A stretch of DNA of 64,000 nt from Ursus arctos. Its lineage: Eukaryota; Chordata; Mammalia; Carnivora; Ursidae. The stretch lies in assembly GCF_023065955.2 (NCBI RefSeq), contig NW_026623078.1, positions 10,984,199 to 11,048,198 on the forward strand, given 5' to 3'. The notes beneath the pieces are model-generated. The model made no database searches and was not told the DNA's origin. It was given only the letters and a program-made list of their open reading frames with translations. Position 1 is the first letter of the stretch; each line of letters starts with the position of its first letter. A program made the translations under genes and the position numbers. Positions 24,290 through 34,606 of this stretch are shown here, piece by piece.

Positions 24290-24985
24290 TTGATTGTCTT
24301 TTACTATGTTTCCTTTTCATATTAAAGGCACTATATTTTATTACTAATTTGTTAAGGGGTCTAATTTTGTAATGAATAGATATTGAATATTATCATGTAT
24401 TTTATCATGTATTTATGAGATCAAATATAAATTGTTGCCTTTAACCTTTTAATATGAGAATTATATTGAATAATTTTAAAATATTAACATAAATATGCAT
24501 TCTTGCATCATCACACTTTGGTTCTGATATACAATACTGTTTATATATTGGCAGTTTTCAGTTTGATATTTTATTTAAAATTGTGGCTTTTCAGGTTAGG
24601 AGTGAGACTGGGTTGTACTTTGCCTTTTTTGCAATGCCTTTGTCATTTTTTTTTAACGATTTTATTTATTTATTCGACAGAGATAGAGACAGCCAGCGAG
24701 AGAGGGAACACAAGCAGGGGGAGTGGGAGAGGAAGAAGCAGGCTCCTATCGGAGGAGCCTGATGTGGGGCTTGATCCCAGAACGCTGGGATCACGCCCTG
24801 AGCCAAAGGCAGACGCTTAACCGCTGTGCCACCCAGGCGCCCCTTGATATATAATATTATACTAATGTAATGCAAACAATGGGAGTGTTCTTCTTTCTTC
24901 TAATCCATGGCAAATTTTGCAAAGTATCGATCTTTCTTTTTTCCCTAATGCAGAGCATCTAATATCAAGAGATGAGATTTTTTTT
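24290..24985 (-). mobile_element. Old L1 ORF2 fragment (antisense), split by a SINE
   Basis: Left part: AATATGCATTCTTGCATCAT, CAATGCCTTTGTCA. After the SINE: TTGATATATAATATTATAC, GGGAGTGTTCTTCTTTCTTC, CAAATTTTGCAAAGTATCG. Together these follow antisense L1 ORF2 (RT region) in order, with almost nothing missing at the SINE insertion point. It is highly diverged. Confidence 0.55.
24646..24843 (-). mobile_element. SINEC, young bear-type, no visible TSD
   Basis: Full antisense SINE from a T-run and CGATTTTATTTATTTATT to GCCACCCAGGCGCCCC, with CAGCGAGAGAGGGAACAC. The sequence after the head (TTGATATATAATATT) is not found before the T-run (GCAATGCCTTTGTCA). The TSD expected for such a young copy is therefore missing. 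Confidence 0.93.
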
Positions 24986-25299
24986 TTTACATTTTAAAAA
25001 TATAACTTTTTTTGGGGGGGAATTAATTGTCTAAAATCCAGCTTCAAATGTTTTCTCAAATTTTATGTTTAGCAAGCAAGGAAAAATAAGACAACATCAG
25101 TAACCATTTAGCAGGTCATTTGATCAAGGTAGTGTTGTTTAGCTACACTGTGAAAGAAGTAGGTATTAACTGGTTATGGAAGGGGTGTGGGAGAAGCAGA
25201 AAGCAGCTTCACAACCACCACCACCATCCCGCCTCCCACCCTGGCCGCAGAAACTGAGAGGACCTGGAGAGCAAGGGGCTCTCTGGAGAGAGGAGACTG

Positions 25300-25385
25300 G
25301 AGAGGCAGCAGGGGCTAGATCACATAGGGGTTATAGGCCATGTTAAGAACTTGAGACTTTATCCCAACATCAGTGGGAGATCTAC
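25300..25385 (-). mobile_element. Short L2 fragment (antisense)
   Basis: GGGCTAGATCACATAGGGG, TAGGCCATGTTAAGAACTTG and GAGACTTTATCCC match the antisense L2 phrase order. A GC-richer purine-rich segment of unknown origin (25180-25300) precedes it. Confidence 0.45.
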
Positions 25386-25589
25386 ACACACTTCCAGAGT
25401 AATCTTCCAGAGCCATGGCTGATCCTGACATTCCTCTGTGTAGGCACTTCTAGTAATTATACCCTCAAAACAAACTCTAGATTTCTTAACCATCTGGTCA
25501 AGTTCCTTTATGATCAGGGACTATATTATATTTTCAGACCTTTCTCCCAGTCCTTTTTTATGTGTCTCTTACTCTAACCAAATGCACGT

Positions 25590-25870
25590 TTCTTGTGCTG
25601 CAAACACTACTACACAATGTCCTTTTCCACAACTAGTTCCCAATATTTCCTCCCCCTAAAATGTCCTTCCAACTCTCTCTGCCCTTCTGCCTCTGGCCAA
25701 GACCTATCCATAGACTATGACTTAATTCTAAGGCCACAATCTCTAAGAAGCCGTCCCAAACCCTCCCAAACATACGAGGTCTCTCAGGGCTCTGAACTTG
25801 TCACAACTCACCTCTCCTGGTGTGCAATCATGTTCTGCCTGGTGTTGTAGTTATTTGTACATCTTTTCTC
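25590..25870 (+). mobile_element. L2 fragment (sense)
   Basis: ATGTCCTTCCAACTCTCTCT, CTAAGAAGCCGTCCC, TGTAGTTATTTGTACATC and a pyrimidine-rich 3' part follow the L2 3' UTR order in sense. The 85-codon frame here has no retained L2 protein feature. Confidence 0.5.
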
Positions 25871-25890
25871 CTCTATTTGATTAAAAAAAA

Positions 25891-25910
25891 GAAAGGAAGG
25901 AAGGAAGGAA
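25891..25910. repeat. Short (GGAA)n
   Basis: Four to five GGAA units after a poly-A run at 25883-25890. Confidence 0.85.
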
Positions 25911-26970
25911 AAATAAAATAATCCTAATGACCATTTAACAAACTGAAACTGACTGAGGTCCTAATTATTCAGGATCCTATATCTTGTTTCTAACAGTGTT
26001 CATAACAAGTCATTGCCAGGTGACAGCTGTGCAGCAGCATGTTTGACAACTATTTCATTTTAAAAGGAGCATGTGGTCTGGCTCATCTCAGCCTGTGTGA
26101 AAAGGTGCTTTATGTCTATGAGTAGAGTGACTGAGACCAAGCTGGACCTCCCAGTACATTAAATACATTTGGTTTTCAAAAACAACTTTAAAGTGTTCTA
26201 AATACCTGTTTCTCACCTATATGCACTCATTGTATAGAAGAGGTTCTAACTTGAGTGCCAGAAATCCACATGGGATATAATTACCACAGCAAGCTGTATC
26301 TGGGAGTAATAAATAATTACCATAGCAACATCATCCTGCACAATGACTGCAATGAAATTGACATTACAAAGCACGGGAAAGACTGCCAAACATTTTTTGG
26401 CATTTTAATTTATTTAGATACACACACACACACACACACACAAAACATTGAAGGAGATGATGGTTTTACAAAATCAACTTACTTTTCTTATTGAACAGAC
26501 TTCATGGTTATTGTAGGCATTTGTCACTCAGACATATGTGAACATTTGTGTCTTTTCCGTTATTTCGAGTACCAACATTAAGAGATGCACATCAAGTTTG
26601 TTGCTAAGGAGCTTCCAAATTCTTTAGTTTCTTGCTTAATAGTTGGGGAAAATAACATACTGCTTGAAATTCTCATAAATAATAAGGAAATTCCCCTGTC
26701 AACTGAATCCACATGGAAATATTATAAAGAAATAGACACTTTAAAAACATTAAGAAATATCAGTGTCTCTTTCCAGTAAACCTATTTGCAGTTAGGAATC
26801 CCAGAGCTGAATCATGGTCAGACACCCCTGTTAAAACAGACAGATCATGTCTCTGCCATTTCCCATTTCACAATATTCTAAAATTTAAAATAAGCTCCCC
26901 TGCTTTGCAGAAAAGTCTGTTTATGAAAAAACCTGTTTATTTACTGTGGTAAAAATGGGAAAGAAAGATG
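25911..26970. other. Unrecognised DNA with a CA array
   Basis: Contains a (CA)n of about 11 units at 26420-26442. No repeat family was identified. Small plus frames at 26255-26494 and 26585-26779 carry no motif. Confidence 0.4.
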
Positions 26971-26986
26971 AGAAACAATTATTTTT

Positions 26987-27004
26987 TTAAATTTTTAAAA
27001 GATT

Positions 27005-27039
<35 letters not shown>

Positions 27040-27223
27040 TTTGAGTTAGAGAGTGAGCAAAAGAACAAAGAGACAGAAAGTACAAGTGGTGGGAAGGGTC
27101 AGAGGAAGAGGGAGAAGTGGGCTCACCTCTGAGCAGGGAGCCCCATACGGGCTCCAACCCAGGACCCGGGGATCATGACCTGAGCTGAAGGCAGATGCTT
27201 AACTGATAGCCACCTGGACACCC
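26987..27223 (-). mobile_element. SINEC, older copy with (TTTA)n expansion
   Basis: Antisense SINE with an exact 16-bp TSD, AGAAACAATTATTTTT, at 26971-26986 and 27224-27239. The tail region has expanded to nine or more TTTA units (27005-27042), making a microsatellite. The body reads AGCAGGGAGCCCCATACGGG and the head ends CACCTGGACACCC. Confidence 0.93.
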
Positions 27224-27365
27224 AGAAACAATTATTTTTAAAAAATAATTTGCTTTTTTCCTAGTTTCAACAAGTTGCTGGACATAATAGTTTTGTTGCT
27301 GCTTATTTTACAATTCTGTATCTATTCAACACATTAATTTTACACCTACTTTGTGCTAGGTACTG

Positions 27366-27593
27366 TTTTTTCTTTAAGTTTTTATTTATTTATTTGACAC
27401 AGAAAGAGAGAGAGAGAGGGCGTGAGCACAAGCAGGGGGAGATGCAGGCAGAGGGAGAAGCAGGCGACAGGCAAAGGGAGAAGCAGGCTACCCACTGAGC
27501 AGGATGTCCCATGTGGGACTCGATCCCAGGACCCCAAGATCATGACTCCAGCCAAAGGTAGCCGCTTAACTGACTGAGCCACCCAGATGCCCC
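27366..27593 (-). mobile_element. SINEC with internal 23-bp duplication
   Basis: Antisense SINE ending GAGCCACCCAGATGCCCC. Short TSD AGGTACTG at 27358-27365 and 27594-27601. A 21-bp unit CAGG..AGGGAGAAGCAGGC is tandemly repeated with a 23-bp period (27445-27465 and 27468-27488, one mismatch), which explains the above-normal length. Confidence 0.9.
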
Positions 27594-27601
27594 AGGTACT
27601 G

Positions 27602-28956
27602 CTGTTGTTTTAAAAATAAAACAATGTATACACATACAACAAAAACATCTTTTGTTTAATAATCCTTACGTGGAACACAAAAATAATGTTAACATATCCA
27701 CTATAGGTATCATAGTCATGGGTATGGTATGCATGCTATATACCTTCTATAGAAACTGATGTGTTCTAGCATTTTATGTGTGTGTGTGTGTGCGTGTGTG
27801 TGTATAATATATATATAATCTATTTTTTAACAAAATGAGTTATCTTCTAAGAGAACACTCAACTTCAACAGAGCATACCCAATTTTATTATGCCAAGAAA
27901 ATATTTCCTTTTGATAAACATCCTAAAGATATATCCTGAGGAAAAACACTCAGAAATGAAAGGATTTATGAATAATAATTAGTAACTTGAATATTATGAG
28001 AAGGTAGTCTATTAGCTTATAGAAATTTACATCAAAAAGTGGCAATAAATGAATTTGAATATTCAACAGAAAAATTTTATAGTAGAAAAAGTAATTTTAG
28101 TTGTGCAATGTATTAAATTACTAAGCATAGTCAGGCAGTAAATCTTTGAGACAAAATAGAAAAGAATCATTTAGATATTTTTTACTCTGAAGACACATAT
28201 TAAACAAATGTGCCTGTGTAATTTTATGAAAATATTAAAATTAACAATGTCATAAAAGGAATATTTATAGTCAAAATTCTTAAGCTACCTCTCTTCCAGG
28301 AACAAAATTCTATTAATCACTATGAATATTAAAGTAAAAAGTGTCTACTCCTATGAAGAGGGTATGGCAACTGCTTTGAGAGGCTGTCACCTATATCTTC
28401 TACTGAGTCAAATACATTTTACATAAAACAACTTTGAAGAGACTGAAATTTGTTGTAGCCTAGCAACAATAAACTAGAGTATGGTATTTAGAGAAGAAAA
28501 TACTTTTTTTCCCCTGTGTAATCCTCCAGTAAAGGCAGATACAGGGCAGAGGAAATTTTGTGTCCTATAATGATCTTTTGAAGAAATGTTAAAACAGATT
28601 AAATTTATTTTAACATAAAATGTGAGTTATGAGACTGTAGTGAAGAGTTGTTTTAATTACATCTCATTATGCTTACCTTTTCTCATTTAAAATTTTTCCA
28701 TTATTAATAATTTACATTATTACTAATAATTGTGGCAGCAAGACATAATTTAGTTATTTTAATCCAACTGACTACTTAAGTTACACTCATTGGAGTTACA
28801 CAAAATTTAAGTACTTAGACATCATTTATCTTCTTAACTTATTACAGTCTTGAACAAACATAACTATGTTAAGAGTCATCTAAATTTATTAAGAATAAGT
28901 TAAATATTGAGGGATAAAGACTAATTAAAATGTGAGAATGTTATGTTAGAACATAT
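27602..28956. other. Unrecognised DNA with a TG array
   Basis: A (TG)n with one interruption lies at 27777-27814, followed by an AT run. The remainder is AT-rich with no recognised repeat or gene. Confidence 0.4.
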
Positions 28957-28976
28957 ATTAAAAATATATAGTCTTT

Positions 28977-29841
28977 GGGGGTGAGAAAAAAAGATGGTGG
29001 AGGAGGGGGACCCTATTTCAACTGGTCCCCTGAATTGAGCTGGATATCTACCAGACTATTCTGAACACCCACAAATCAGCCTGAGATATAAGAAGATATA
29101 CCTAGATCTCTACAAAGAGAATAGCTCCACCAGTTGGTCTCGAGGTATGAAATGAGAAGCTGTGATTCTGCAGGCAGATATTGGAAGATAAACAAAAGAG
29201 GGAGCCTCCGTGAACTTGCACCAGGAAGGTAAAAGTCTCCCGCGCTGGGAACTGGTCACAGATGCACAGACCAGTAGTGGCGGGGAAAGGACTTTAGGGC
29301 AGCCTCCCAGACAGAAACCTGGAGCTACAGGTGTGTGTGTGCCAACAGGGGGTGGCTTGCATTTTTCGAAGCATGAACAGCAGAAACGTGCCCAGCCCTG
29401 GGAGTGACAGCTGGGAGTGCTGCCGTGGGGTGCACAACCCAGGAGACGGTGGTTTTTCCACAGCACAGATAGAAATGAAGTGTGGCCTGGAGAGCTCAGT
29501 GAAGAGCAGACTGTGATCTCTCTGTTCTGAGACAGAGGTTTGGATATGGACATTTCTGCTCTGAGTCTTGGAAGAGATGCAGAAAGCCATCAAGGAAAGA
29601 TGCCAGAGAACAAAAGCCCTAAAAAACCAGTTTTCACTGAGCACATTCCCCCAATAGGGAGCAGGGCAACTCTGCCCAAATAGGATTGCCTGAGTAACAG
29701 CAAGGCAGGCCCCTCCCCCAGAAGCCAGGCTGGAAAAACAAGAGCTGACAATCCTAAAGTCCCTATAAAACAGGTGCATCTTGCTTGGGTTGTGGTTAAT
29801 ACTTTGGACTCTGTACATTTCCTCAACCACCCCTCAACAGA
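28977..29841 (+). promoter_or_regulatory. L1 5' UTR (internal promoter region)
   Basis: GC-richer leader of the full-length L1, ending at the ORF1 start codon at 29842. In this family the 5' UTR carries the internal RNA polymerase II promoter. No element was mapped here directly. The antisense strand has two long overlapping frames (29110-29553, 147 codons; 29294-29830, 178 codons) with no recognised domain. Confidence 0.7.
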
Positions 29842-30733
29842 ATGACTAAGAGGAGGAACCCCCAACAAAGAAAAGAAGCAGAGACTGTGGTCTTTGCCAT
29901 AGAATTAATGAATATGGATAAAACCAAGATGTCAGAAACAGACTCCAGAGTAGCAATTATGAAGACAATATCAAGGCTTGAGAAAAATATTAACTACAAT
30001 ATAGAATCTCTAAGGGCAGAAATGAGATCTAATCAGGCCAAACTTAAAAACGCTATGAATGAAATGCAGTCTAAACAGGATACTCTGACTGCTAGAGTAA
30101 ATAAGACAGAACGAATTAGTAAGCTGGAGGATAAGAAGATAGAAAAGAAGGAAACTGAGGAAACATGGGAAAAACAAATTAAAACCCAAAGGATCAAGCT
30201 GAGAGAGATTAATGACTTAATGAAATGTTCCAATATCAGAATTATTGGGATCCCTGAGTGAGTGGAGAGAGGTCTAGAAGATATATTTGAGCAAATTGTA
30301 GCTGAGAACTTCCCTAATCTGGGGAAGGAAAAAAGCATTCATGTCCAAGAGGCAGAGAGGACCCCTCCCAAGATCATGAGAACAGACCAACACCATGACA
30401 TATAATAGTACACTTCACAAATCTTAGATCCAAGGAAACAACCTTGAAAGTGGTGAGGGGGCGTAGATTTCTTATGTACAGAGGAAGGAACATCAGAATA
30501 ATGTCAGACCTGTCCACAGAGACCTGGCAAGCCAGAAAGGGCTGGCAAGACATATTCAGGGTACTAAATGAGAAGAACATGCAGCCAAGGATGTTTTATC
30601 CAGCAAGGCTGTCATTCAAAATGGATGGAGAGACAAGGAGCTTCCAGGACAGGCAGAAAATGAGAGTATGTGACCACCAAGCTGACCCTGCAAGAAATAC
30701 TAAGGGGGATTCTAAAAAAGGAGAAAGACCATG
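29842..30733 (+). pseudogene. L1 ORF1 remnant (RNA-binding chaperone)
   Basis: ORF1p normally forms a trimer by coiled coil and binds L1 RNA. The frame opens at 29842 with MTKRRNPQQRK and runs through a charged coiled-coil-like stretch (about residues 45-125) to NIRIIGIPE, the start of the RNA-recognition motif. It stops at a TGA at 30259-30261. Homology continues in frame (LEDIFEQIVAENFPNLGKEK), then shifts near 30390. The C-terminal part (RNIRIMSDLSTETWQARKGW) is in another frame from 30444, and a further shift follows near 30655. It is a pseudogene. Confidence 0.9.
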
Positions 30734-30795
30734 AGAGTGATATAGAACAGAAATTTACAAAGACAATCTAGAGAAATAAGGACTTCACAGGCAAC

Positions 30796-33700
30796 ATGAT
30801 GACAACATAATCATATTTTTCAATAATCACTTTCAACATGGACAGCCTAAATGCTCCCATGAAATGGCCTAGGGTTGCAGATTGGATAAAACGATATGAC
30901 CCATCTATATGTTGTCTACAAGAAACTCATTTTGAACCTAAAGATACATCCAGATTGAAAGTGAAGGGATGGAGAACCATTTTTCATGTCAATGGACCTC
31001 AAAAGAAATCTGGGGTAGCAAGTCGTATATCAGACAAATTAGATTTTAAGGCAAAGACTGTAGTTAGAGATACAGAAGGACACTATATCGTTCTTAAAGG
31101 GTCTATCCAACAAGAGGATCTAACAATTATAAATATCTATGCCCCCAACATGGGAGCAGCCAACTACATAACCCAACAGTTAACCAGACTAAAGATACAT
31201 ATAGGCAATAATACGTTAATAATAGGAGACCTTAACACTCCACTCTCAGCAATAGTCAGATCATCTAAACAGAAAATCAACAAAGAAACAAGAGCTTTGA
31301 ATGACTCCCTGGACCAGATGGACCTCATAGATATATACAGAACACTCCACCTTAAAACAACAGAATACTCATTCTTCTTGAATGCACATGGAACATTCTC
31401 CGGAGTAGACCACATACTGGGTCACAAATCAGGTCTCAATCAATACCAAAAGACTGAGATTATTCCCTGCATATCCTCAGACCATAATGCTTTGAAACTG
31501 GAACTCAATCATAAGAAAAAAAATTGGAAGAAATTAAAAAATCTTGGAGGCTAAAAACCATCCTGCTTATGAATATTTGGTTCAATCAGGGAATCAAAGA
31601 AGAACTTACACAATTCATGGTAAACAATGAGAATGAAAACATATCAGCCCAAAATCTAAGGGATACTGCAAAGGTGGTCCTAAGGGGGAAATAAATAGCC
31701 ATCCAAACCTCACTCAAAAGAAATTTAAAAATCCTGAATACACAAACTAACTTTACACCTTAAAACTGGAGAAAGAACAACAAATAAGGCCTAAGCCACA
31801 CATGAGGAGAGAAATAATTAAGATTAGAACAGAGATCAATGAATTAGAAACCAGAAATACAGTTGAGCCAATCAATGAAAATAGAAGCTGGTTCTTTGAA
31901 AGAATTAATAAGATCGATAAACCAATGGCCAGACTCATGAATGAAAGGGGAGAGATCATGTCTAACACCAAGGAAATAGAAACAATTATTAGAAATTATT
32001 ATGAATAACTATATGCCAATAAATTAAGCAATCTGGAAGAAATGGATGCCTTCCTGGAAACCTATAAACTACCAAGACTGAAACAGGAAGAAACTGACAA
32101 TCTGAATAGACCAATAACCAGTAACGAAATTGAAGCAGTGATCAAAGACCTCCCAAAAAACAAGAGTCCCAGGCCTGATGGATTCCATCAAACTTTCAAA
32201 GAAGAAATAATACCTATTCTCCTGAAGCTGTTTCAAAAAATAGAAACAGAAGGAAAACTTCCAAACTCATTCTATGAGGCCAGCATTACTTTGATCCCAA
32301 AGCCAGGCAAAGACCACATCTAAAAGGAGAATTACAGACCAATATCCCTGATGAATATGGATGCCAAAATTCTCCACCAGATCCTAGCTGAGAGGATCCA
32401 ACAGTACATTAAAATGATTATCCATCACGACCAGGTGGGATTTATCCCTGGGATGCAAGTGTGGTTCAAATTTTGCAAATCAATCAATGTGATAGATCAC
32501 ATTAATAAGAGAAGAGACCAGAATCATATGGTCCTCTCAATTGATGCAGAAAAAGCATTTGACAAAATACAGCATCCTTTCCTGATTAAAACTCTTCAGA
32601 GTGTAGGGATAGAGGGAACATTTTTCAATTTCATAAAAACCATCTATGAAAAGCCCACAGTGATTATTATTCTGAGAAAAGCTGAGAGCCATTCCCTTAA
32701 GATCAGGAACACGACAAGGATACCCACTTTCGCCATTATTGTTCAACATAGGACTAGAAGTCTTAGCAACAGCAATAAGACAACAAAAAGAAATAAACAA
32801 ATTCAAACTGGCAAAGAAGTCAAACTCTCTCTCTTTGCAGATGACATGATACTTTACATGGAAAGCCCAAAAGACTCCACCCTGAAAATACTAGAACTCA
32901 TACAGCCATTCAGTAATGTGACAGGATACAAAATCAATGAACAGAAATCAGTTGCTTTCCTATACACTAACAATGTAACTGTGGAAAGAGAAATTAAGGA
33001 ATTAATTCCATTTACAATAGCACCAAAAACCATAAGCTACCTTGGAAAAAACCTAACCAAAGGGGTAAAATATCTATATTCTAGAAACTACAGAACACTA
33101 ATGAAAGAAATTGAAGACACAAAAAGATGGAAAAACTCCATGTTCATGGATCAGAGAGTAAACATTGTTAAAATGTCTGTGCTGCCCAAAACAATCTATA
33201 CTTTCATTGTCATCCCAATCAAAATAACAATGGCATTTTTCAAGGTGCTGGAACAAACAAACCTAAAATTTTTATGGAACCAGAAAAGACCCCAGTCACC
33301 AAGGAAATGCTGAAAAAGCAAAACAAAGCTGGGGGCATCATGTTGTCTGATTTCAACCTATATTACAAAGCCATGATCACCAAGACAGAATGGTACTGGC
33401 ACAAAAACAGACACATAGATCACCCTCAACTCTATGGTCAACTAATCTTCAACAAAACAGAAAAATCTATACCATGGAAAAAATACAGTCTCTTCAATAA
33501 ATGGTGCTGGGGAAATTGGACAGATAAAAAGCTTCTGCACAGCAAAGGAAGCAGTCAACAAAACAAAGAGGGAATCCAGGGAATGGGAGAAGATGTTTGC
33601 AAATGACACTTCAGATAAAGGGCTGGTATCCAAGATCTGTAATGAACTTCTCAAACTCAATATCCAAAAAACAAATAATTAAGTCAAAAAATGGGTAGAA

Positions 33701-34315
33701 AATATGAACAGATGCTTCTCCAAAAAGATACAAATGGCTAATAGACACATGAAAAAATGTTCAACATCATTAGTCATCAGGGAAATTCAAATCAAAACCA
33801 CATTGAGATACCACCTTTTACCTGTTAGAATGGCAAAAGTTGACAAAGGCAAGAAACAACAAAGGTTGGAGAGGATGTGGAGAAAGGGAAACACTCTTAC
33901 ACTGTTGGTGGTAATGCAAGTTGTTACAGCCACTTTGGAAAACAGTGTGGAAGTTCCTCAAAAAAGTTAAAAATAGAGCAACCCTATGATCCAGCAATTG
34001 CACTACTGGGTATTTACCCTAAAGATACAGATGTATTGAAAAGAAAGGCCACATGAGCCCGAGTGTTCATAGCAGCAATGTCCACAATACCCAAACTGTG
34101 GTTTTGTGTTGGGAAAAGGAACTGAGATACCCTTCAACAGACAAATGGATAAAGAAGATGTGGCCCATATATACAATGAAATACTACTCAGCCATCAGAA
34201 AGGATGAATACCCACCAACTGCATCAACATGATGGAACTGGTGGAGATTATGTTAAGTGAAATAAGTCAAGCAGAGAAAGACAATAATCATATGGTTTCA
34301 CTTATATGTTGAACA
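30796..34315 (+). pseudogene. L1 ORF2 remnant (endonuclease/RT)
   Basis: ORF2p nicks the target DNA and reverse-transcribes RNA. A likely start at 30799 meets a stop at 30808-30810, and the frame is open again from 30838 to 31554. In the endonuclease part CLQETHF, IGDLNTPL and SSDHNALKL keep the expected catalytic E, D/N and D-H positions. The frame then shifts near 31530. The RT part is open at 32042-32323 and 32351-33313. SIDAEKAFD and LFADDM (FADD at 32834-32845) are kept, but the segment before FADD that should encode the [11 protein letters not shown] motif is read out of frame. The C-terminal region (from 33300) is broken and partly deleted. Confidence 0.92.
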
Positions 34316-34588
34316 TAAGGACTAGCATGGAGGACATTAGGAGAAAGAAGAGAAAATTAAGGGGGGGAAATCAGAGGGAGAGATGAACTATGAGAGACTA
34401 TGGACTCTAGGAAACAAACTGGGACCGGGGGGGAAGGGTTAGCCCAGTGATGGGTATTAAGGAGGGCACATATTGCATGGAGCACTGGGTGTTATACACA
34501 AACAATGAATTATGGAACACTACCTCAAAAGCTAATGATGTACTGTATGGTGACTAACATAACAATAAAATTTTAAAAAATTAAAAAA
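34316..34588 (+). other. L1 3' UTR and A-rich tail
   Basis: Purine-rich segment (GGAGAAAGAAGAGAAAATTAAG), then GATGGGTATTAAGGAGGGCA, GAGCACTGGGTGTTATA, AATAAAA-like signal at 34564-34570 and an A-rich tail. The same 3' UTR is seen at 44496-44777. Confidence 0.85.
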
Positions 34589-34606
34589 ATTAAAAATATA
34601 GTCTTT

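Larger units (their letters stand above)
28977..34588 (+). mobile_element. Full-length inactive LINE-1 with TSDs
   Basis: Complete L1 of about 5.6 kb: 5' UTR (28977-29841), ORF1 remnant, ORF2 remnant, 3' UTR and A-rich tail. It is flanked by ATTAAAAATATATAGTCTTT (28957-28976) and ATTAAAAATATAGTCTTT (34589-34606), which differ by one lost TA unit. The start has GATGGTGGAGGAGGGGGACC, as in carnivore L1 leaders. Both reading frames are broken by stops and frameshifts, and a segment of ORF2 upstream of the C-terminal region is deleted near 33527 compared with the L1s at 43540 and 50515. It cannot move by itself. Confidence 0.92.

Noticed and set aside
29294..29830. 178-codon minus frame as a novel gene
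   Set aside because: It lies antisense in an L1 5' UTR, has no recognisable domain, and the GC-richer leader makes long frames likely by chance. Kept only as a finding.
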